From JBEDUK01 sp963781595 (GTDB taxonomy: Bacteria; Actinomycetota; UBA4738), in the NCBI GenBank assembly GCA_963781595.1, contig CAWAGG010000006.1, positions 2,852,001-2,916,000 on the forward strand: a DNA stretch of 64,000 nt. Reading direction: 5' to 3'. Below, one piece after another: positions 53,582 through 61,808 of the stretch. The translations under genes were made by a program, and so were the position numbers. Position 1 is the first letter of the stretch. Every line of letters begins with the position of its first letter. Below the pieces are notes generated by a model. It had not been told where the DNA came from, ran no database searches, and saw only the letters and a program-made list of their open reading frames with translations.

Positions 53582-54127
53582 CTACGCCGCCCCCTTGGCC
53601 GCCTTGCCGGCCTTCTTCCGAACGTGCTCGCCCTCGTACCGGATCCCCTTGCCCTTGTACGGCTCGGGCTTACGGAGCTTTCGGATGTTCGCGGCGACTT
53701 GCCCGACCTGCTGCTTGTCGATCCCGCGCACGGTCACCCGGGTCGGCGCCGGCACCTCGAACTCGATCCCCGCCGGGGCCTCGAACACGACCGGGTGCGA
53801 GAAACCGAGGGCGAATTCCAGATCGGCGTCCTTCATCGCGGCCCGGTACCCGACCCCGACGATCTCGAGCCGCTTCTCGTAGCCGTTCGTGACGCCTTCG
53901 ACCATGTTCGCGATCAGCGACCGCGTGAGCCCGTGCAGCGAACGGTGCTCGCGGCCGTCGGTCGGCCGGTCGACCGACAGCGTTCCGTCGTCGATCGACA
54001 CGATCATGTCGGCCGGGATGACCTGCGACAGGGTGCCCTTCGGCCCCTTCACGGTCACCTCGGTGCCGTCGATCGCGACCTCGACCCCGGCGGGGATGGT
54101 CACGGGCTGTCTTCCGATCCTGGACAC
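53582..54127 (-). CDS. rplF: 50S ribosomal protein uL6
   Basis: The 181-residue protein starts MSRIGRQPVTIPAGVEVAID, with EKRLEIVGVGYRAAMKD and RKPEPYKGKGIRYEGEHVRK near the C-terminus. Standard. Confidence 0.97.
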   Translation of the reverse strand: MSRIGRQPVTIPAGVEVAIDGTEVTVKGPKGTLSQVIPADMIVSIDDGTLSVDRPTDGREHRSLHGLTRSLIANMVEGVTNGYEKRLEIVGVGYRAAMKDADLEFALGFSHPVVFEAPAGIEFEVPAPTRVTVRGIDKQQVGQVAANIRKLRKPEPYKGKGIRYEGEHVRKKAGKAAKGAA

Positions 54128-54166
54128 GGTCGTTTCCCTCTTCGTTCCTCGATGTCGTCCCGGGCG

Positions 54167-54565
54167 CTACCAGACGCGGGCGATGACCTCGCCGCCGACG
54201 CCCTGCCTGCGAGCCTGCCGATCCGTCAGCAGGCCGCGGGATGTGGACAGGATAGCGACGCCGAGGCCGCCCAGCACGCGCGGAACCTCGTCACGGCCCG
54301 CGTAGACGCGCGAGCCGGGCTTCGACACCCGTGTGATCCCCGTGATCGTCCGCTCGCGGTTCGGGCCGTACTTCATCGTGATCGTGATCGTGCGGTCCTT
54401 GCCGTCGCCATCGACCATCGAGCCCACGAGGTATCCCTCGTCGACCAGGATCTGGGCGATCCGCGCCTTCATGTTCGAGGCAGGCATCGTGATCTCGTCC
54501 TTGTACGCGAGGTTCGCGTTCCGGATCCGCGTGAGCATGTCGGCGATCGGGTCGGTCATGACCAT
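54167..54565 (-). CDS. rpsH: 30S ribosomal protein uS8
   Basis: The 132-residue protein reads TDPIADMLTRIRNANLAYKD and ends DRQARRQGVGGEVIARVW. Standard; first of the uS8-uL6-uL18 run. Confidence 0.97.
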   Translation of the reverse strand: MVMTDPIADMLTRIRNANLAYKDEITMPASNMKARIAQILVDEGYLVGSMVDGDGKDRTITITMKYGPNRERTITGITRVSKPGSRVYAGRDEVPRVLGGLGVAILSTSRGLLTDRQARRQGVGGEVIARVW

Positions 54566-54580
54566 GATCCCGTCACCCCC

Positions 54581-54766
54581 TCACCACGACGCCTTGGTGA
54601 TGCCCGGCAGCTCGCCAGCGTGCGCCATCTGCCGGAAGCAGATCCGGCAGAGCAGGTACTTCTTGTAGACCGCGCGCGGGCGGCCGCATCGCGCACATCG
54701 GGTGTAGTCGCGCACCCCGAACTTCGCCGGCCGTTGCTGCTTCTCGATCAGTGCCTTCTTCGCCAT
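54581..54766 (-). CDS. rpsN: 30S ribosomal protein uS14, zinc-binding type Z
   Basis: The 61-residue short form has two CxxC pairs (CARCG and CRICF) that bind zinc and ends AGELPGITKASW. A zinc-free long paralogue is not in the window. Confidence 0.96.
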   Translation of the reverse strand: MAKKALIEKQQRPAKFGVRDYTRCARCGRPRAVYKKYLLCRICFRQMAHAGELPGITKASW

Positions 54767-54809
54767 CCCTCGTCCCTTTTCGTAACGTCTCTTGACTATC
54801 TGCCGTGGC

Positions 54810-55430
54810 TCACGCGGACGCCGCGGCGCTCACGGGCGGGTCTCCCGCGAACGGGAACCCCAGCGCCCGGAGCAGCGCTTTCGCGTCGTCGTCGTTGGTC
54901 GCCGTCGTGACGATCGTGATGTCCATCCCGCGCACGCGCACGACCTTGTCGTAGTCGATCTCGGGGAAGATCAGCTGCTCGGTCACGCCGATCGAGTAGT
55001 TCCCGTGGCCGTCGAACGCGTCTGCGTTCAGCCCGCGGAAGTCGCGGATCCGGGGCAGGGCCGTCGAGAGGAGCCGGTCGAGGAACTCCCACATCCGCGC
55101 GCCACGCAGCGTCACCTTCGCGCCGATCGCCATGCCCTCGCGCAGCTTGAAGTTCGCGATCGACTTGCGCGCGCGGGTGATCGCGGGCTTCTGACCCGTG
55201 ACGATCGCCAGGTCCTCGACGGCGGCGTCCAGCAGCTTCGCGTCCTTGATCGCCTCGCCGACGCCCATGTTGACCACGATCTTCTCCAGGCGCGGGACCT
55301 GCATCGGGTTCGCGTAGCCGAGCTCGGAAGACAGCCGCGGAAGCAGCTCGTCGCGGTAGCGCGTCTTCAGCCGCGGCACGGGGGCCGTCGCCTTCGGCTT
55401 CGTCTTCGGCTTCGTCGTCGTCTCGGCCAT
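54810..55430 (-). CDS. rplE: 50S ribosomal protein uL5
   Basis: 206 residues from ATG 55430 (MAETTTKPKTKPKATAP), the start just after the rplX stop. The core begins at LKTRYRDELLPRL; KIVVNMGVGEAIKD and GLNADAFDGHGNYSIGVTEQ are conserved. It has a Lys/Thr/Pro N-terminal tail of about 28 residues. Confidence 0.96.
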   Translation of the reverse strand: MAETTTKPKTKPKATAPVPRLKTRYRDELLPRLSSELGYANPMQVPRLEKIVVNMGVGEAIKDAKLLDAAVEDLAIVTGQKPAITRARKSIANFKLREGMAIGAKVTLRGARMWEFLDRLLSTALPRIRDFRGLNADAFDGHGNYSIGVTEQLIFPEIDYDKVVRVRGMDITIVTTATNDDDAKALLRALGFPFAGDPPVSAAASA

Positions 55431-55432
55431 GA

Positions 55433-55768
55433 TCAGTTCTCCGACCCGCACTTCCTGCACACGCGGACCTTGGCGTCGTCGTCGAACCGGTACCCGACCC
55501 GCGTCGCCTTGCCGCAGTTCTTGCAGACGAGCTGGACGTTCGACAGGTCGATGAACAGCTCGGTGTCGATGATCCCGCCCTGCTGCAGCTGCTGTCCGCT
55601 GGTCGATCGCTTGCCCTGCGTCCGGGTGGCCTTCTTCGCGCGGGCGACGCCGTCGACCAGGATCCGGCGCCGCTCGGGCAACACGCGGATCACCCGCCCC
55701 CGTTTGCCGCGGTCCTTGCCCGCGATCACCTGGACCTCGTCGTTCTTCCGGATGTCCACGCCAGGCAT
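55433..55768 (-). CDS. rplX: 50S ribosomal protein uL24
   Basis: The 111-residue protein starts MPGVDIRKNDEVQVIAGKDR (KOW motif). The C-terminal part has a zinc-ribbon-like pair, CKNCG and CRKCG, found in many bacterial uL24. It follows rplN by two bases. Confidence 0.95.
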   Translation of the reverse strand: MPGVDIRKNDEVQVIAGKDRGKRGRVIRVLPERRRILVDGVARAKKATRTQGKRSTSGQQLQQGGIIDTELFIDLSNVQLVCKNCGKATRVGYRFDDDAKVRVCRKCGSEN

Positions 55769-55770
55769 CG

Positions 55771-56139
55771 CTACAGCACCTCCGGGGCCAGCGAGATGAT
55801 CTTCATGAACCGCTTGTCGCGCAGCTCGCGCGCGACGGGCCCGAAGATCCGGGTCCCGCGCGGGTTCCGCTGCTCGTTGATCAGCACGACCGCGTTGTCG
55901 TCGAACCGGATGTACGAACCGTCCGGCCGGCGCTTCTCCTTCGCGGTGCGAACGACGACCGCTTTCACGACCTCGCCCTTCTTCACGGCGCCACCCGGGA
56001 GGGCATCCTTGACGGAGCCGACGATCACGTCGCCGACGCGCGCGTAGCGCCTGCCCGAGCCGCCGAGGACGCGGATGCACAGGACCTCCTTGGCCCCCGT
56101 GTTGTCCGCGACCTTGCACCGCGTCTCCTGCTGGATCAC
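55771..56139 (-). CDS. rplN: 50S ribosomal protein uL14
   Basis: The 122-residue protein reads MIQQETRCKVADNTGAKEVL, with DNAVVLINEQRNPRGTRIFG. Standard. Confidence 0.97.
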   Translation of the reverse strand: MIQQETRCKVADNTGAKEVLCIRVLGGSGRRYARVGDVIVGSVKDALPGGAVKKGEVVKAVVVRTAKEKRRPDGSYIRFDDNAVVLINEQRNPRGTRIFGPVARELRDKRFMKIISLAPEVL

Positions 56140-56155
56140 GTCGTCGCCCCGTCCC

Positions 56156-56443
56156 TCACTTGGCCCGTTCGATCACTTCGACCACGCGCCAGTGCTTCGT
56201 CTTCGACAGCGGGCGCGTCTCGACGATCCGGACGCGGTCACCCACGTGCGCGTCGTTCGAAGCGTCGTGCGCCTTGAACTTCGAGCTCCGCCGCACGGTC
56301 TTCCCGTAGAGCGGGTGCGTGAACGCCGTGGAGATTCGGACCACGACCGTCTTGTCCATGGCGTCGGACACGACGACCCCGGTGCGCACCTTCCGGCGCC
56401 CGCGCTCGGTCGCGCCGGCGTCGGCGGTTCCCGTCCCACTCAT
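56156..56443 (-). CDS. rpsQ: 30S ribosomal protein uS17
   Basis: The 95-residue protein has RKVRTGVVVSDAMDKTVVVR and VGDRVRIVETRPLSKTKHWR. A short N-terminal tail precedes the OB fold. It overlaps rpmC by 4 bases. Confidence 0.96.
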   Translation of the reverse strand: MSGTGTADAGATERGRRKVRTGVVVSDAMDKTVVVRISTAFTHPLYGKTVRRSSKFKAHDASNDAHVGDRVRIVETRPLSKTKHWRVVEVIERAK

Positions 56444-56814
56444 GCGCCCTCTTCCTCCATGTCGTGCAGCTCGGTCTCGGACTGCGGAACCTCGGTGGCC
56501 GCCATGACCTCGTGCTCGGCCTCGTCGAGCCGGAGGCCCTCGAGCTCACCGCTCGCGATCGCCTCGCGGCGCTCCTCCAGCGAACGACGATCGGCCCCCT
56601 CCACGGCGAGACGGAGCTCGTCCTCGGTGCTGCGACCGCGCAGCACCGTCAGCACGCGCGCGACGTCGTGGCGCACCTGCTTGATCCGCATCGGGTTGTC
56701 CAGCTGCCCGGTCGCGGCCTGGAAACGGAGGTTGAACAGCTCCTCCTTCAGGCCCTCGAGGCGCTCCAGCAGCTCGTCGTCTGGGAGCTCGCGCAGCTCC
56801 GCGGTCTTCGTCAT
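56440..56814 (-). CDS. rpmC: 50S ribosomal protein uL29 with acidic C-terminal extension
   Basis: Residues 1-65 are a normal uL29 (LRELPDDELLERLEGLKEEL, FNLRFQAATGQLDNP). About 59 further residues, rich in Glu and ending HDMEEEGA, are unusual; most uL29 proteins are 60-80 residues. It overlaps rplP by 4 bases and rpsQ by 4 bases. Confidence 0.94.
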   Translation of the reverse strand: MTKTAELRELPDDELLERLEGLKEELFNLRFQAATGQLDNPMRIKQVRHDVARVLTVLRGRSTEDELRLAVEGADRRSLEERREAIASGELEGLRLDEAEHEVMAATEVPQSETELHDMEEEGA

Positions 56815-57230
56815 TCGAACCCACCCACCCGGCTGATGAACTTCGCCTTGATCGGGAGCTTGTTCGCGGCACGCCGGATCGCCTCGCGCGCGACGGGCTC
56901 GGGGACACCGGAGAGCTCGAACATCACGCGCCCGGGCTTCACGACCGCGACCCAGCCCTCCGGGTTGCCCTTGCCTGATCCCATGCGGGTCTCGGCCGGC
57001 TTCTTCGTCACGGGCTTGTCCGGGAAGATGTTGATCCAGACCTTCCCGCCACGGCGGATGTGCCGCGTCATCGCGACACGGGCCGCCTCGATCTGGCGGT
57101 TCGTGATCCAGCCGGGCTCGAGCGCGAGCAGCCCGTAGTCACCGAAGTGCACCTCGGTGCCGCCCTTCGCCTTGCCGCGCATGCGGCCGCGATGCTGTTT
57201 GCGATGCTTGACGCGCTTCGGGATCAGCAT
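56811..57230 (-). CDS. rplP: 50S ribosomal protein uL16
   Basis: The 139-residue protein begins MLIPKRVKHRKQHRGRMRGK, with GYGLLALEPG-like DYGLLALEPGWITNRQIEAA and WVAVVKPGRVMFELSGV. It directly abuts rpsC. Confidence 0.97.
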   Translation of the reverse strand: MLIPKRVKHRKQHRGRMRGKAKGGTEVHFGDYGLLALEPGWITNRQIEAARVAMTRHIRRGGKVWINIFPDKPVTKKPAETRMGSGKGNPEGWVAVVKPGRVMFELSGVPEPVAREAIRRAANKLPIKAKFISRVGGFE

Positions 57231-58115
57231 CTACGGGCGGCCTCCTCCGGAACGCGGCCGGCCCGCACCGGGGCGGGCCGGTCGACGCTGGCCCGGGCGC
57301 TGGCCGGGCTTGGCCGGCTGGCCGGGGTCGCGGACCTCGGGCGTCGGCGCCGACACCCCCTCGAGCTCGCGCGTGTCGGTGATCAGGGCGCCCGTCGAGG
57401 CGCCGCCCGCCTCCCGCTCGTTCGCCGCGGCGAGTGCGCGGGCGCGGGCGCGTTCGATCTCCTTCTCCTGCGTGCCGAGCTCGTCGCCGTGGTAGACCCA
57501 GACCTTGACGCCGATCACGCCGAACGTGGTCTTGGCCTCCGCCGTGCCGTAGTCGATCTTCGCCCGCAGGGTGTGCAGCGGCACCCGGCCCTCGCGGTAC
57601 CACTCGCGGCGGCTCATCTCGGCGCCGCCCAGCCGCCCGCCGGTCTGCACGCGGACGCCCAGGGCGCCGGCCTTCATCGCGGTCTGGACCGCGCGGCGCA
57701 TCGCGCGACGGAACGCCACGCGGCCGACGAGCTGCTCGGCGATACCCTGCGCGAGCAGGGCGGCGTCGGTCTCGGGGCGCGACTCGGTCGCGGCCTGGTT
57801 CATGTCCTCGACCTTCACGTCGACCCGCTTTCCGGTCATCTTCTCGATGTCCTTGCGGATCCGGTCGACCTCGGCCCCCTTGCGGCCGATCACGATGCCG
57901 GGACGAGCGGTCCGGATGAACACCTGCACCTGGTCGCCCTTGCGTTCGATGTCGATGCTGGAGATGCCGGCGCGTGAGAGCTTGCGCCGGATGTACCGCC
58001 GGATCAGGTCGTCCTGGTGGAGCCAGGCCGCGTACTCCTTGCTCGCGTACCACTTGCTCTTCCAGGGATAGATGATCCCCAGGCGGAACCCGTACGGGTT
58101 GACCTTGTGTCCCAC
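57231..58115 (-). CDS. rpsC: 30S ribosomal protein uS3 with C-terminal extension
   Basis: The 294-residue protein starts MGHKVNPYGFRLGIIYPWKS, with KH motif IVIGRKGAEVDRIRKDIEK and KIDYGTAEAKTTFGVIGVKV. The normal end is near residue 215. The rest is an extra tail, finishing in a Pro/Gly/Arg-rich basic stretch (RPGQRRPARPGAGRPRSGGG). Confidence 0.97.
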   Translation of the reverse strand: MGHKVNPYGFRLGIIYPWKSKWYASKEYAAWLHQDDLIRRYIRRKLSRAGISSIDIERKGDQVQVFIRTARPGIVIGRKGAEVDRIRKDIEKMTGKRVDVKVEDMNQAATESRPETDAALLAQGIAEQLVGRVAFRRAMRRAVQTAMKAGALGVRVQTGGRLGGAEMSRREWYREGRVPLHTLRAKIDYGTAEAKTTFGVIGVKVWVYHGDELGTQEKEIERARARALAAANEREAGGASTGALITDTRELEGVSAPTPEVRDPGQPAKPGQRPGQRRPARPGAGRPRSGGGRP

Positions 58116-58122
58116 GCTCTCG

Positions 58123-58458
58123 TCAGCTCCCCAGCGTCTTGACTTCGACCGTCACATGGCTCGTACGCTTGCGGATCTTCGTCGCGCGCCCGTAGGCGCG
58201 GGGACGGAACCGCTTGAGCGTCGGGCCTTCGTCGACCCACGCGGCCGACACGTACAGGTTCTCCGGGATCGCGTTGCGCTGTTCGGCGTTCGCCACCGCG
58301 GAGTCGAGCACCTTCATCACGACCGGGTTCGGCCCGAGCTGGCTGAAGCGCAGCACGCGGCGGGCGTCGTCCACCTGACGCCCCCGGATCATGTCGATCG
58401 AACGCCGCACCTTGCGCGGCGCGACCCGCACGTACTTCGCCGAAGCCTTCCCCTGCAC
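58123..58458 (-). CDS. rplV: 50S ribosomal protein uL22
   Basis: The 111-residue protein has KYVRVAPRKVRRSIDMIRGR and the exit-tunnel hairpin RFRPRAYGRATKIRKRTSHV. Standard. Confidence 0.97.
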   Translation of the reverse strand: MQGKASAKYVRVAPRKVRRSIDMIRGRQVDDARRVLRFSQLGPNPVVMKVLDSAVANAEQRNAIPENLYVSAAWVDEGPTLKRFRPRAYGRATKIRKRTSHVTVEVKTLGS

Positions 58459-58473
58459 GATGTCCCTCGTTCC

Positions 58474-58758
58474 CTACTTCAGAGCGGTGCTGCGCTCGGT
58501 GTGGTGGCCGTGCGTACGGAACGTCCGCGTCAGCGCGAACTCGCCGAGCTTGTGGCCCACCATCGACTCGGTGATGTAGACCGGCACGTGCTTGCGGCCG
58601 TCGTGGACCGCGATCGTGTGCCCGACCATCTCCGGGACGATCGTCGAGCGCCGCGACCAGGTCTTGATGACCCGCTTGTCGCCGCGGCGGTTCTGGTCGA
58701 CCACCTTGGCCATCAGGTGGTCGTCGACGAACGGACCCTTCTTGATCGAACGCGGCAT
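58474..58758 (-). CDS. rpsS: 30S ribosomal protein uS19
   Basis: The 94-residue protein begins MPRSIKKGPFVDDHLMAKV and contains WSRRSTIVPEMVGHTIAVHD and GHKLGEFALTRTFRTHGHH. Standard. Confidence 0.97.
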   Translation of the reverse strand: MPRSIKKGPFVDDHLMAKVVDQNRRGDKRVIKTWSRRSTIVPEMVGHTIAVHDGRKHVPVYITESMVGHKLGEFALTRTFRTHGHHTERSTALK

Positions 58759-58765
58759 GCTGGTC

Positions 58766-59596
58766 CTACCTTCTTCCTCGCTTCGAGGCCCGGCGGACGA
58801 TCAGCTTGTCCGAGGGCTTGGGCTTGCGGGTCCGGCCTTCCTTCTTGCCCCACGGGCTGGTCGGATGGCGGCCACCGCTGGACTTGCCCTCGCCTCCACC
58901 GAGCGGGTGGTCGACGGGGTTCATGGCCACGCCGCGAACGCTCGGGCGCTTCCCGCGCCAGCGGTTCCGGCCGGCCTTGCCCCAGTTTATCAACTCGTTC
59001 TCGGCGTTCCCGACCTCGCCCACGGTCGCCCGGCACCGCACGTCGACCATCCGGATCTCTCCGGAGGGGAGCCGAAGCGTCGCCTTGCCGGCCTCCTTCG
59101 CCAGCAGCTGGATGCCGGTGCCGGCCGAGCGGCCCATCTTCGCGCCGCCCTCGGGTCGCAGCTCCACCGCGTGCACGATCGTCCCGACGGGGATGTTCGC
59201 GAGCGGCAGGGCGTTCCCGGGCTTGATGTCCGCCCCAGGGCCCGACATGACCGGCGCCCCCTGCTCGAGCCCCTTCGGCGCGAGGATGTAGCGCTTCTCG
59301 CCATCCGCGTAGTGCAGCAGCGCGATCCGGGCGGTGCGGTTCGGGTCGTACTCGATCTCGGCGACCTTCGCCGGGATGCCGTCCTTGTTCCGGCGGAAGT
59401 CGATCAGACGGTACTGCCGCTTGTGCCCACCGCCCTGATGGCGCGTGGTGATCCGACCGTAGGCGTTGCGGCCGGCCTTGTTCGTGAGCTTCCGGGTGAG
59501 CGACTTCTCGGAGCCGCCGCGCGTGACCTCGTCGAACGAAGACACGCTGGCGCCGCGTCGTCCCGGGGTCGTCGGCTTGTACTTGCGGATCGCCAT
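58766..59596 (-). CDS. rplB: 50S ribosomal protein uL2
   Basis: The 276-residue protein contains GRITTRHQGGGHKRQYRLID, ILAPKGLEQGAPVMSGPGAD and the peptidyl-transferase-proximal VRGVAMNPVDHPLGGGEGKS. Complete. Confidence 0.97.
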   Translation of the reverse strand: MAIRKYKPTTPGRRGASVSSFDEVTRGGSEKSLTRKLTNKAGRNAYGRITTRHQGGGHKRQYRLIDFRRNKDGIPAKVAEIEYDPNRTARIALLHYADGEKRYILAPKGLEQGAPVMSGPGADIKPGNALPLANIPVGTIVHAVELRPEGGAKMGRSAGTGIQLLAKEAGKATLRLPSGEIRMVDVRCRATVGEVGNAENELINWGKAGRNRWRGKRPSVRGVAMNPVDHPLGGGEGKSSGGRHPTSPWGKKEGRTRKPKPSDKLIVRRASKRGRR

Positions 59597-59601
59597 GTCG
59601 G

Positions 59602-59895
59602 TTACGGACCCTTCGCTTCGAAGATCTCGATCGCGTCACCCTCGGCGAGCGTCACGATCGCGTGCTTGTGATCGGGGCGCTTGCCGCTGGCGAATCGCGT
59701 CCGCTTGGTCTTGCCCTTGCGGTTCAGCGTGTTCACGTTCAGGACGCGCACGTTCCAGATCTGCTGGATGGCTTCCTTGATCTCGGTCTTGTTCGAGTCG
59801 TTGGCCACGAGGAAGGTGTACGCGTTGCGCTCGAGCCCCCCGTAGGACTTCTCCGAGACGATCGGCCGGATGATGACGTCGCGTGGGCTCTTCAT
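59602..59895 (-). CDS. rplW: 50S ribosomal protein uL23
   Basis: 97 residues from ATG 59895 (MKSPRDVIIRPIVSEKSYGG), with QIWNVRVLNVNTLNRKGKTK. The exit-site docking protein for SRP and trigger factor. In the sequence as given there is no in-frame stop between rplD and this ATG, because of an indel in the rplD tail. Confidence 0.95.
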   Translation of the reverse strand: MKSPRDVIIRPIVSEKSYGGLERNAYTFLVANDSNKTEIKEAIQQIWNVRVLNVNTLNRKGKTKRTRFASGKRPDHKHAIVTLAEGDAIEIFEAKGP

Positions 59896-60690
59896 GCGTC
59901 CTCGTCTCCGTCGTCCACGGTCGTCTCCGGTTCGGCTTCGGCGTCGGCCCTGGCCCCGTCGGCTTCGGCTCTGGCCGGCAGTGACGGCTTCGGGCTCGTC
60001 GGCGGCAACGATCGCCTCCTCCGGAGGCTCCACGGCGGGGAGCTCGACCACCGTCTCCACGGCGTCCGGTTCCTCGCCCGTGAGCACCCGGAGCGCGGCC
60101 TGCGTGAACACCACGCGGTCGGCGTACAGCAGGTCGTACGTCGTGAGGTTCCCCGGGAAGTCGATCCGGACGCTCGAGAGGTTCCGGAACGACTTCTCCG
60201 TCGCGACGTGCGGTCGCGACAGCACCAGCAGGATCTTGCCCTCGAGCCCGAGGGTCTCGAGGACGCGGACCGCGTCCTTCGTCCTCGGCTCGGCGAACGC
60301 GAGCGTCTCGACGACCGCGAGCTTGCCGGAGGCGAGCGCATCGGAGAGCGCCCCGCGGAGCGCTCCCTTCTTCATCTTCTTGTTGACCCGCATCTCGTGG
60401 CCGTGGGGATGCGGGCCGTGTGCGACGCCGCCGCCGGCCCACTGGGGCGCGCGGATCGATCCCTGCCGCGCGCGGCCGGTGCCCTTCTGGCGCCACGGCT
60501 TCACGCCGCCGCCGCGAACGTCGCCGCGCGTCTTCGTCGAATGCGTGCCGGCTCGCTGCCCGGCGGCGCCGGCGACGACGACCTGGTGCATCAGCGGGAC
60601 GTTGACCGGCGCGGCGAAAAGTTCCTCCGGGAGCTCCCGCTCACCGACCACCTCGCCGTCGACGGCGTCCCTGATCTCGATCGTCGCCAT
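59892..60690 (-). CDS. rplD: 50S ribosomal protein uL4, with frameshift in the acidic C-terminal tail
   Basis: The core, from ATG 60690 (MATIEIRDAVDGEVVGEREL), is complete: SRAGTHSTKTRGDVRGGG-like QRAGTHSTKTRGDVRGGGVK, KPWRQKGTGRARQGSIRAPQ and LYADRVVFTQAALRVL. After about residue 237 the frame as given turns into an Arg-rich run with many CGA codons and reads through into rplW. If one base near 59976 is removed, the tail instead reads ARAEADGARADAEAEPETTV, then DDGDEDA and TGA overlapping the rplW ATG by 4 bases, the usual arrangement of this operon. I take the acidic tail as the native one. Confidence 0.9.
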
Positions 60691-60692
60691 CG

Positions 60693-61355
60693 TCACGACG
60701 CCCGCTTCCCGTCGCCGCCCTTGACGGAGGACCGGATCATGACGAGGCCACCCGACGGGCCCGGGACGGCGCCCTTGAGGAGCAACAGGTTCCGCTCGGC
60801 GTCCGCCTCGACGACCTCGAGGTTGAGCACCGTGACCCGCGCGTTGCCGTGCTGGCCGGCCATCTTCATCCCGCGGAACACGCGCGAGGGTGTGGACCCG
60901 GCGCCCACGGAGCCCGGCGACCGGTGCTTGCGCTCGGTCCCGTGGGAACCCCCCAGGCCGCTGAACCCGTGGCGCTTCATCGGCCCGGTGAACCCCTTGC
61001 CCTTCGAGACGCCGACCACGTCCGTGACGTCGCCGGGCGCGAAGATGTCGACCGTGATCTCCTGGCCGGGTGCGTACGAGGACGCGTCGTCGGTCCGGAG
61101 CTCGACGAGATGACGGAGCGGCTTCTTGATTCCCGCCTTCTCGAAGTGCCCGGCCGTGGGCTTGTTCGTCTTGCCCTTGCGGGCCTCGGCGAAGGCGAGC
61201 TGGACGGCGTCGTAGCCGTCGCTCTCCTGCGTCTTGACCTGCGTCACGAAGCACGGCCCGGCCTGGATCACCGTCACCGGCACCGCCCGCGAATCCTCGG
61301 TGAAGATCTCGGTCATCCCGAGCTTCGTCCCGAGGATCCCCTTCGCCTCAGCCAT
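60693..61355 (-). CDS. rplC: 50S ribosomal protein uL3
   Basis: The 220-residue protein starts MAEAKGILGTKLGMTEIFTE, with GVSKGKGFTGPMKRHGFSGL and SHGTERKHRSPGSVGAGSTP. The rplD ATG follows two bases after the stop. Confidence 0.97.
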   Translation of the reverse strand: MAEAKGILGTKLGMTEIFTEDSRAVPVTVIQAGPCFVTQVKTQESDGYDAVQLAFAEARKGKTNKPTAGHFEKAGIKKPLRHLVELRTDDASSYAPGQEITVDIFAPGDVTDVVGVSKGKGFTGPMKRHGFSGLGGSHGTERKHRSPGSVGAGSTPSRVFRGMKMAGQHGNARVTVLNLEVVEADAERNLLLLKGAVPGPSGGLVMIRSSVKGGDGKRAS

Positions 61356-61383
61356 CGTGTCCCGTCCCCGCTCGAGCCGGCGG

Positions 61384-61695
61384 CTAGAGCTTGATCTCGA
61401 TGTCGACGCCGGCGGACAGGTTCAGGCGTTGCAGCTCCTGCACCGTCTTCGACGTCGCGTCCATGATGTCCATCAACCGCTTGTGGGTGAGCATCTGGAA
61501 GTGCTCGCGGCTGTCCTTGTCCTTATGCGGCCCGCGGATGACCGTATAGATCGAGCGCTCCGTGGGCAGCGGCACCGGACCCACGACCTTGGCGCCGGTG
61601 CGCGTGACGTGCTGGACGATGTCCCGCGCGGCGGCATCGAGGATCTCGTGGTCGTAGGCGCGGAGCTTGATCCGGATCCGTGGGGCTGCCATCAC
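61384..61695 (-). CDS. rpsJ: 30S ribosomal protein uS10
   Basis: The 103-residue protein reads RIRIKLRAYDHEILDAAARD and GPVPLPTERSIYTVIRGPHK. First gene of the S10 run, 113 bases after tuf; that gap shows no gene. Confidence 0.97.
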   Translation of the reverse strand: MMAAPRIRIKLRAYDHEILDAAARDIVQHVTRTGAKVVGPVPLPTERSIYTVIRGPHKDKDSREHFQMLTHKRLMDIMDATSKTVQELQRLNLSAGVDIEIKL

Positions 61696-61808
61696 GCGTT
61701 CCTTCCATCGTGTCGCGCGCCACCGAGGGCGCGCGGGTCCGCCGGCGATGGATCCGCCGGAAGCGTCTCGTCGAGGTGTCGCGTGTGGCAGCTCACGTCC
61801 GGATCAGC

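Noticed and set aside
59602..60690. A genuine uL4-uL23 fusion protein
   Set aside because: The linker frame uses many rare CGA and AGA codons, and a one-base shift restores an acidic tail with a 4-base overlap like the rest of the operon. Kept only as an alternative.
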